NCBI RefSeq assembly: GCF_032594935.1
Contig: NZ_CP118734.1
Span: forward strand, 1,268,001 to 1,332,000
Source of the DNA: Streptococcus sp. 29892
GTDB lineage: Bacteria > Bacillota > Bacilli > Lactobacillales > Streptococcaceae
Length of the DNA: 64,000 nucleotides
Direction of reading: 5' to 3'
Below are positions 55,824-64,000 of the stretch, one piece after another; within the stretch, counting starts at the first letter, position 1, and every line of letters starts with the position of its first letter. The position numbers and the translations under genes were made by a program. A model generated the notes under the pieces. It searched no databases, was not told where the DNA came from, and saw only the letters and a program-made list of their open reading frames with translations.

Positions 55824-57099
55824 TTTCACTTTCTCCACCTACACGTCTGATGTCAGCGCCAAGTCCTGCCAATTTCTCATGGAACCGATAATAACCTCGG
55901 TCCAAGTGGGACAATTTCCCAACAATCGTTTCACCTTCAGCGACCAAACCTGCCAAAATCAAGGCTGCACTTGCCCGCAAATCCGTTGACATCACCTGAG
56001 CACCCTGCAAGGTCTGACCACCTGTAATGATAGCTGTATCACGCAAAATTTCCGAATGCAAGTCCATCCGACGCATCTCTTCTAGATGCTGGAAACGATT
56101 TTCAAATACTGTTTCAATCATGGTTGATTCCCCCTTGGCAACTGCCATGAGAGCCGTAAACTGCGCCTGCATATCTGTTGGGAAGCCTGGATGCGGTAAG
56201 GTTTTTACAGTTACGGGTTTAAGTTTATCCACTTGCGAACGAACTCGGATACCCCCTTCTTCTTCTGTCACTTCAACCCCCATTTCTAGCATCTTAGATA
56301 TGAGAGGACGGTTGTGTTCCCAGACAGCATCCTTGACCAAGACATCTCCGCCTGTCATTGCAGCAGCCACCATAAAGGTCCCTGCTTCAATACGGTCTTG
56401 AACAACTTGGTGTTCAGCTCCATGCAACTGGTCAACACCTGTGATGGTAATGGTTTCTGTACCTGCCCCCTTGACCTTGGCACCCATTTTATTGAGGAAA
56501 ATTGCTAAGTCAACGATTTCTGGTTCCCGCGCAGCATTTTCCAAAACAGTCGTACCTTGAGCAAGCGTTGCAGCCATCATTAAGTTTTGCGTAGCCCCAA
56601 CACTTGGGAAATCAAGATAGATATGAGCCCCCTGCAATTTCTCTGCACTCGCCTCAATATAACCCGCACGTTGCTTTATCTTGGCACCAAGTGCCTGCAA
56701 GCCCTTCAAATGCAAATCAATTGGACGACTACCAATGGTACACCCACCCGGCATGGATACCTTAGCATAACCATTGCGAGCCAAAATTGGCCCCAGAATG
56801 ACAATAGAGGCACGCATCTGGCTTACATACTTATAAGGCGTTTCATTGCCAAGACGACCTGTCGCATCAATGTCAATAGTCTTGCTATCTTCATCAAATT
56901 TGACCCGAACTCCTAAACCACGAACGACGTTGTTCATGGTATAGACATCTGACAAAATAGGCACTTGAGTTAATTTGGTCTGTCCTTGACTAGCTAATAC
57001 CGTCGCTGCCAATAAAGGCAGAACAGCATTCTTAGCACCTTCGATTTCTACCTGACCCTTCAAGCCAGTTTTACTACCTTTAACAATAATTGTGTCCAT
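55816..57099 (-). CDS. murA: UDP-N-acetylglucosamine 1-carboxyvinyltransferase
   Basis: MurA catalyses the first committed step of peptidoglycan precursor synthesis. The 427-residue protein shows [15 protein letters not shown] near residue 20, the catalytic cysteine in [16 protein letters not shown] near 118, and the conserved [17 protein letters not shown]. Low-GC Gram-positives carry two murA genes; the epuA–endA neighbourhood suggests the copy called murA2 in pneumococcus. It follows the DUF1146 gene by 23 bases. Confidence 0.93.
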   Translation of the reverse strand: MDTIIVKGSKTGLKGQVEIEGAKNAVLPLLAATVLASQGQTKLTQVPILSDVYTMNNVVRGLGVRVKFDEDSKTIDIDATGRLGNETPYKYVSQMRASIVILGPILARNGYAKVSMPGGCTIGSRPIDLHLKGLQALGAKIKQRAGYIEASAEKLQGAHIYLDFPSVGATQNLMMAATLAQGTTVLENAAREPEIVDLAIFLNKMGAKVKGAGTETITITGVDQLHGAEHQVVQDRIEAGTFMVAAAMTGGDVLVKDAVWEHNRPLISKMLEMGVEVTEEEGGIRVRSQVDKLKPVTVKTLPHPGFPTDMQAQFTALMAVAKGESTMIETVFENRFQHLEEMRRMDLHSEILRDTAIITGGQTLQGAQVMSTDLRASAALILAGLVAEGETIVGKLSHLDRGYYRFHEKLAGLGADIRRVGGESENV

Positions 57100-57122
57100 T
57101 TACTATCCTTTTCTTACTTAAA

Positions 57123-57347
57123 TCACATACTTGCAAATGAGCGCCCCACCACCAACAATTCCAAGAAAAAGTTGGATACCAGGTAGCCCAGAGCAATGGC
57201 TAGAAAGAGAATGAGCAGGTTGATTTTCTGCTGGTTTTCTCCAGTAACCTTTAACCACCGTGACCAGTCAACTGTTGTCACCAAAAGATGATGGGCCAGA
57301 TAGATAAACAGTATGTGACTAAAAAATTGTAAAATTGAAATAATCAT
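57123..57347 (-). CDS. DUF1146 family membrane protein
   Basis: The 74-residue protein has two membrane helices (about residues 3-24 and 44-66) with TTVDWSRWLKV between them, fitting DUF1146. The function is unknown. It lies between the ATP synthase operon and murA. The -10 box lies only six bases before the ATG at 57347. The longer open frame to 57566 runs back through atpC and is rejected. Confidence 0.8.
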   Translation of the reverse strand: MIISILQFFSHILFIYLAHHLLVTTVDWSRWLKVTGENQQKINLLILFLAIALGYLVSNFFLELLVVGRSFASM

Positions 57348-57353
57348 GCTTCC

Positions 57354-57362
57354 ATTATACCA
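57354..57362 (-). promoter_or_regulatory. extended -10 promoter of the DUF1146–murA group
   Basis: The minus strand reads TGGTATAAT, then GGAAGC and the ATG. The promoter lies just after the ATP synthase terminator. The predicted start of transcription falls on or beside the start codon, so this mRNA would be leaderless. Confidence 0.55.
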
Positions 57363-57369
57363 TGAAAAC

Positions 57370-57401
57370 GAAAAATGAGATTGAACCAAGTCCAATCCCA
57401 T
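57370..57401 (-). terminator. terminator of the atp operon
   Basis: On the minus strand ATGGGATTG pairs with CAATCTCAT (one G-U pair) around a nine-base loop and runs into TTTTTCG. It closes the ATP synthase operon. Confidence 0.75.
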
Positions 57402-57414
57402 CTCTTTTAGTGTG

Positions 57415-57831
57415 TTAATGTTTACCAACTCGAATACGGTTAATAGCCCTTTGAAGTGCAACTGTAGCACGTTTTTCCAAATCAGCATTGTGGGCCTTAT
57501 GAGCTTCTTCAAGCTCTCTTTCGGCACGCAACTTAGCCCGTTCTGCACGACTGATATCAATATCACGTTCTCGCTCTGCTGAGTCCGAAATCACCGTAAT
57601 CATATTTTTATTGATTTCAATAATCCCACCATTGACAGCAATCCAGTCCACGTGATTTTCATCATCAACACGGCGGACTTTCATTTCATCAATTTCTAAA
57701 ACGGCAATCAGTTCCTCATGCCCGGGATAAATTCCCATCTCACCTTCGACAGTCTTTACCAAAACAAAGGCTGCATGGTGGTCATATTTCATTCCATCTG
57801 GTGTCACAATTTGAACAGTCATTTGTTCCAT
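57415..57831 (-). CDS. atpC: ATP synthase epsilon subunit
   Basis: The 138-residue epsilon subunit of F1 regulates the rotor. It has an N-terminal beta-sandwich ([40 protein letters not shown]) and C-terminal helices (REAEL-type repeats ending [11 protein letters not shown]). It is the last gene of the operon, 10 bases after atpD. Confidence 0.95.
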   Translation of the reverse strand: MEQMTVQIVTPDGMKYDHHAAFVLVKTVEGEMGIYPGHEELIAVLEIDEMKVRRVDDENHVDWIAVNGGIIEINKNMITVISDSAERERDIDISRAERAKLRAERELEEAHKAHNADLEKRATVALQRAINRIRVGKH

Positions 57832-57841
57832 AGGCCACCTC

Positions 57842-60146
<2,305 letters not shown>

Positions 60147-60157
60147 CATTCACTCCT

Positions 60158-61660
60158 TTACTTAAAGACAGACTGGTCTTTGAAGGCTTGAATAGCAGCA
60201 TTCAACTCATCTGTATCTGGAAGGTCTTTCGTCGTACGAATCACATCCAAAAGACTATCATAATGCAAATCAAAATATGCGTATAGCTCTTCTTCAAATG
60301 CCAAAATGTCATCAATTGGCACTGAATCCAAGAAGCCATTTGTCAAAGCATACAAAATCAAAACCTGTTTTTCAACTGGAAGTGGCTTATGCAAGGGCTG
60401 TTTCAAAACTTCGACAGTCCGACGACCACGGTTGAGTTTAGCCTGAGTTGCTGCATCCAAATCGGAACCAAACTGCGTGAAGGCCTCTAATTCACGGTAA
60501 GAAGCCAAGTCGATACGAAGGGTACCCGCAACCTTTTTCATAGCCTTAATCTGTGCCGAACCACCCACACGCGATACGGAAGAACCCGCATCAATGGCTG
60601 GACGGATACCAGAGTTGAACAAGTCGTCTTTCAAGAAGATTTGTCCATCCGTGATTGAAATCACGTTAGTCGCTATATAAGCTGAAATATCACCTGCCTG
60701 GGTTTCGATAAATGGCAGAGCTGTAATGGAGCCACCACCTAACTCATCTGAAACCTTGGCTGAACGCTCAAGCAAGCGGCTGTGCAAGTAGAATACATCA
60801 CCTGGGTAAGCTTCACGACCTGGAGGACGACGAAGCAAGAGGGACAATTCACGGTAAGCAACCGCCTGTTTTGACAAATCATCGTAGACAATCAAAACGT
60901 GCTTGCCTTCATACATGAACTCTTCTGCCATGGCAACGCCGGCATAAGGAGCCAAGAATAGCAATGGAGAAGGTTGAGAAGCAGATGCCGTCACGACGAT
61001 TGTGTAATCCAAGGCACCATATTGGCGAAGGGTTTCAACCTGCGTACGAACTGTTGATTCTTTCTGACCAATGGCAACGTAGATACAAATCATATCCTTG
61101 CCTTTTTGGTTGAGAATAGCATCAATGGCTACAGATGTCTTCCCTGTCTGACGGTCACCGATAATCAATTCACGCTGACCTCGACCAATTGGAACCAAAG
61201 CATCAATAGCCTTAAGACCAGTTTGCAGCGGCTCATTTACTGATTTCCGTTGCATAACACCTGGCGCTGGGTACTCGATTGGACGGGTTTTAGTCGTACG
61301 AATGTCACCAAGACCATCCACTGGTTGCCCAAGTGGATTGATGACACGACCAATCAAGGCTGAGCCAACTGGCACTTCCATGATTTTACCAGTCCGACGA
61401 ACAACAGAACCCTCACGGATATCTGTAAATTCACCAAGAATGATGATACCAACATCGTTGGTTTCTAAGTTTTGGGCCATACCAATGGTGCCATTTTCAA
61501 ATACCAAAAGCTCTCCACTCATGGCATTGTCAAGACCTTGCGCACGGGCGATACCGTCACCAATGTAGGTTACGACACCAGTTTCTGTATAGTCAAAGTC
61601 AGGCTGAAAGCCTTCAATTTGTTGTTTTAGTAAAGCGCTAATTTCTTGTGCATTTATCAA
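60158..61660 (-). CDS. atpA: ATP synthase alpha subunit
   Basis: The non-catalytic nucleotide-binding F1 subunit, 500 residues. It has the delta-binding N-terminus ([20 protein letters not shown]), P-loop [13 protein letters not shown] near residue 170, and [14 protein letters not shown] near 365. Standard length, between atpH and atpG. Confidence 0.97.
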   Translation of the reverse strand: MINAQEISALLKQQIEGFQPDFDYTETGVVTYIGDGIARAQGLDNAMSGELLVFENGTIGMAQNLETNDVGIIILGEFTDIREGSVVRRTGKIMEVPVGSALIGRVINPLGQPVDGLGDIRTTKTRPIEYPAPGVMQRKSVNEPLQTGLKAIDALVPIGRGQRELIIGDRQTGKTSVAIDAILNQKGKDMICIYVAIGQKESTVRTQVETLRQYGALDYTIVVTASASQPSPLLFLAPYAGVAMAEEFMYEGKHVLIVYDDLSKQAVAYRELSLLLRRPPGREAYPGDVFYLHSRLLERSAKVSDELGGGSITALPFIETQAGDISAYIATNVISITDGQIFLKDDLFNSGIRPAIDAGSSVSRVGGSAQIKAMKKVAGTLRIDLASYRELEAFTQFGSDLDAATQAKLNRGRRTVEVLKQPLHKPLPVEKQVLILYALTNGFLDSVPIDDILAFEEELYAYFDLHYDSLLDVIRTTKDLPDTDELNAAIQAFKDQSVFK

Positions 61661-61681
61661 AAGAACACCACTTTCTATTTT

Positions 61682-62215
61682 CTAAAGTTTTTTTCTAACA
61701 TCCTTCAATTGTGTCCGAACACTTGCATCGATTACCTTGTGGTTAACACTCACAATGAAACCACCAAGTAGACTTTGGTCTAATTCTTCGATGATAGTAC
61801 GTACACGTAAGGAGAATCGTTCTTCCACTAACTGACGTAGTCGGTCTTTTTGCACCTCAGTCAAAGGATAAACAGAAACCACATGGGCTTCAAATTCATT
61901 TTTAAATTTACTAATCTGTAAACGGACACGCTCTAATGTTTCCAGTAGCAAGTCTGCATGCCCATCACGAATAATATCCTCAATCAAATCATTGATTTGC
62001 CAGAAACTTGATTGGCGAACGGTTCGTACGAATGCAGCTTTTTCCTCTCTTGATACCGTAGCAGACAACAAAAGACGATTGAGTTTGCTATCATGGATAA
62101 TCGTAATCAATTCAGAAAGCTGGTCATACATTTCCCAAATTTCTGCATGATCACTGACTTTTTCAACAAATGATAGAGCGTATTTTTGCACAAGGGCATT
62201 TTCTCTAGCGTTCAT
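61682..62215 (-). CDS. atpH: ATP synthase delta subunit
   Basis: The 177-residue delta subunit links F1 to the peripheral stalk. The N-terminal helical domain ([17 protein letters not shown]) and the C-terminal signature ([21 protein letters not shown], split here at family positions) are present. The stop of atpF at 62216 abuts its start, so they are coupled. Confidence 0.93.
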   Translation of the reverse strand: MNARENALVQKYALSFVEKVSDHAEIWEMYDQLSELITIIHDSKLNRLLLSATVSREEKAAFVRTVRQSSFWQINDLIEDIIRDGHADLLLETLERVRLQISKFKNEFEAHVVSVYPLTEVQKDRLRQLVEERFSLRVRTIIEELDQSLLGGFIVSVNHKVIDASVRTQLKDVRKKL

Positions 62216-62722
62216 CTACTTTTCTCCCAGCTTATCCAAATAACGATCAATCAAATTGCTGTGAGCTGCCTGGTCTAGGTCTTCTAAAATGATTTTACCT
62301 GCCAAATCAACTGCCAACTCAGCCACTTGAATACGCAGGTTTTCCTGAGCTTCACATTTTTCAGCTTCGATTTCCATCTGCGCTTTTTGTTTCAAGCCTT
62401 GGATTTCAACTTCTGCCTGTTCAAGAATACGTTTTTTCTCTAGTTTCGCTCGCTCAATAGCGTCTTGAATGATTTTTTGTCCTTCAACACGACCTTGAAC
62501 CAATTCCTGTTCCCGTTGTTGAACCAGGTTTGAAGCAGCTCTTAATTTTTCATCTGCCGCATCAATATCATTGGCAATCTTATTGGCACGTTCTTCAAAA
62601 ATACCTGTAATACGATCCCAAGCGAATACACGAATAAGGATTATCAATATCGCAAAAGAAGCCGTTACGAGAATAAAGTTTCCAAGAACAGTGCTAGATT
62701 GCATTGCTAAAATTGTTGCCAT
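62216..62722 (-). CDS. atpF: ATP synthase b subunit
   Basis: The 168-residue b subunit has one N-terminal membrane helix (about residues 13-32) and a long charged coiled coil that forms the peripheral stalk (RANKIANDIDAADEKLRAAS and onwards). It lies between atpB and atpH. Confidence 0.94.
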   Translation of the reverse strand: MATILAMQSSTVLGNFILVTASFAILIILIRVFAWDRITGIFEERANKIANDIDAADEKLRAASNLVQQREQELVQGRVEGQKIIQDAIERAKLEKKRILEQAEVEIQGLKQKAQMEIEAEKCEAQENLRIQVAELAVDLAGKIILEDLDQAAHSNLIDRYLDKLGEK

Positions 62723-62739
62723 ATTTTTCTTTCCCTTTC

Positions 62740-63456
62740 TTACTCACCATGACCGTGGATTTTTTTGTTCAAGTACATGGATACCAGCATGACAAATACA
62801 TAGCCTTGCAAACATGAAATGAAGACAGAGAAGCCTGTCCAAACAATGTTTAGTGCAAATGCAACTGGATAAGCTACTGCACTTTGTTGTGATAGCTGTA
62901 AAAGAAGTGAAACCAAAACCTCACCTGCGTAAATATTACCGTACAAGCGCAAGGCTAGTGAAGCAAGGTTGGTAATTTCTTCTAAAATGTTCATCGGAGT
63001 CATTGCCAAAGGAGTCACAAAATCTTTCAGATATTGCTTAACCCCTCTACGGCGAATACCTTCGACATGACAAAAAACAGTTGCAATGGCTGCTAGTCCA
63101 AAATCGTAGGCCATGTTGGCTGTCGGAGATGTCCACAAATTATGACCTTCCGCTGTTTCCAACTTGGTCATCAAACCCAAGTTATTTGCTACCAAAAGAA
63201 AGGTGAAGACTGTGAAGAAGAACAAGGCGTACCTTTTAGCATCTTCATCTCCAAGATTTCCCTTAGTGAAATTGATAGTCAATTCGTACACATACTCCAA
63301 AACATTCTGTTTACCTTTTGGCTTCAGTTCCATTCGGCGACTAGCCCAAAAAACAAGTAAGAAAATAACGGAAATGGTTATAATAGAAACCAATACCATG
63401 GTCAGATCAAAGGTTACGGGACCAAGGGTAAGGGTTGGACTTAAATGTTCTTCCAA
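62740..63456 (-). CDS. atpB: ATP synthase a subunit
   Basis: The 238-residue Fo a subunit forms the proton half-channels. The essential arginine is in [17 protein letters not shown] near residue 168. About five to six membrane helices can be seen. It follows atpE, the streptococcal order. Confidence 0.95.
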   Translation of the reverse strand: MEEHLSPTLTLGPVTFDLTMVLVSIITISVIFLLVFWASRRMELKPKGKQNVLEYVYELTINFTKGNLGDEDAKRYALFFFTVFTFLLVANNLGLMTKLETAEGHNLWTSPTANMAYDFGLAAIATVFCHVEGIRRRGVKQYLKDFVTPLAMTPMNILEEITNLASLALRLYGNIYAGEVLVSLLLQLSQQSAVAYPVAFALNIVWTGFSVFISCLQGYVFVMLVSMYLNKKIHGHGE

Positions 63457-63492
63457 TGGAGGTTCCCCCCTTTTCTATTTCTCTATTTTCTA

Positions 63493-63693
63493 CTATTTCA
63501 AGACAAACATCATAGCCAAGGTTACGAAGAAAGTTCCCTCGATAAAGGCAACACCTAAGAATACACCAGCCATCAACTTGCTTTGCATTTCTGGTTGACG
63601 TGCAGTCGAACTAAGGTAAGAAGCGACCAATATACCCTCTCCAATACTAACACCAAGACAGGCCAAACCTAAAGCCAATGCGCCTAAATTCAT
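63493..63693 (-). CDS. atpE: ATP synthase c subunit
   Basis: The 66-residue proteolipid of the rotor ring has two helices joined by the loop ARQPEMQ. The proton-binding glutamate is at about residue 52 (GVAFIEGTFF), in the second helix. GGAG stands before the ATG. It is the first gene of the operon, as in other streptococci. Confidence 0.95.
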   Translation of the reverse strand: MNLGALALGLACLGVSIGEGILVASYLSSTARQPEMQSKLMAGVFLGVAFIEGTFFVTLAMMFVLK

Positions 63694-63727
63694 AACGAAT
63701 TCTCCTTTTAAAATTTAATACCATGTA

Positions 63728-63756
63728 AGGATACTCCTAAAACATCTATTTGTCAA
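63728..63756 (-). promoter_or_regulatory. promoter of the atp operon
   Basis: The minus strand has TTGACA (complement 63751-63756), 17 bases, TATCCT (complement 63728-63733), about 35 bases before the atpE ATG. AAAGGAG stands in the leader. Confidence 0.8.
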
Positions 63757-63800
63757 GAAAATACCTCCTTTGGAAGCGTTTAATTCGCTATTGAAATAGA

Positions 63801-63827
63801 AAAAGAAAAGACCTGCTGTCTTTTCTT
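63801..63827 (-). terminator. terminator of the gene upstream of the atp operon
   Basis: On the minus strand AAGAAAAGAC pairs with GTCTTTTCTT around a five-base loop, followed by more T. It separates the partial gene at the window edge from the atp promoter. Confidence 0.8.
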
Positions 63828-63832
63828 CCTAT

Positions 63833-64000
63833 TTATATAGCAGAATGGATATGACTACTTTCTTCAATGAAACGTTTGGCCATATTTTCTCGATCGACCT
63901 GCTCCGTATCCAAAGTGATAGCCTCATCAGAAACCAGGTCCGTATCCGCAAAAAATTCAATATGATTTTGAAGATTGTACAATTCAACTGGCGCATCTCC
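63833..64000 (-). CDS. unidentified protein, C-terminal 55 residues
   Basis: A frame open from the right edge to a TAA at 63833-63835. The visible part is acidic and soluble (LYNLQNHIEFFADTDLVSDE, then RFIEESSHIHSAI at the end). The terminator right after it supports a real gene end. I cannot name the family from this fragment. Confidence 0.65.
   Translation of the reverse strand, partial: GDAPVELYNLQNHIEFFADTDLVSDEAITLDTEQVDRENMAKRFIEESSHIHSAI

Noticed and set aside
63771..63784. Catabolite-control site TGGAAGCGTTTAAT upstream of the atp promoter
   Set aside because: It fits the first half of the consensus, but the conserved CA at the end is missing and it lies upstream of the -35.

Overview
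The window looks like a chromosomal segment of a low-GC streptococcus, most likely Streptococcus suis or a close relative. The basis is gene content and order: coiA–pepF–O-methyltransferase–prsA, murA–epuA–endA, pheS–acetyltransferase–pheT, an F1Fo ATPase operon that starts with the c subunit, a SigX (cin-box) late-competence promoter, and a type III methyltransferase gene with a pentanucleotide repeat at its start, a kind of gene reported for S. suis. Most genes lie on the minus strand.

Layout. 0-1 kb: an operon of tiny membrane proteins of unknown role behind a strong promoter with phased repeats. 1.1-11 kb: alaS, a LURP-one gene behind an alanine-type T-box, prsA, an O-methyltransferase, two unknown genes, pepF, an unknown lipoprotein and coiA with its SigX promoter. 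11.1-25.6 kb: histidine utilisation. A large SARP/STAND-like regulator stands at one end and hutI at the other; between them hutU, ftcD, fchA, fhs, hutD, an amino-acid permease, hutH and hutG run as one minus-strand series. Together they would take histidine to glutamate, with the formimino carbon going either to formamide (HutG) or through tetrahydrofolate to formate and ATP (FtcD, FchA, Fhs). 25.7-32.3 kb: two almost identical metG genes, each next to a DUF1361 gene (one cut off by an acetyltransferase gene), then a third DUF1361 gene.

32.3-46 kb is the accessory region. Reading with the minus strand it holds a DUF3885-like gene, an SNF2-type helicase and a DUF4391 protein, then two small toxin/antisense-RNA loci of the holin-like type I kind, then a phase-variable type III mod gene, a small membrane protein, res, a second membrane-anchored protein with an internal duplication, two tiny membrane peptides and a coiled-coil membrane protein. 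In the sequenced state the mod repeat tract (six CACAG units) puts the ribosome-binding-site-preceded ATG out of frame, so mod reads as OFF.

46-64 kb is mostly core: a CPBP protease, two DUF975 membrane proteins, a DUF2087 protein, pheST with a phenylalanine T-box (specifier UUC), endA with an overlapping lipoprotein gene, epuA, murA, a DUF1146 protein and the complete atpEBFHAGDC operon with its promoter. The window ends inside an unidentified gene. Family assignments come from reading the proteins by eye; no database search was run.
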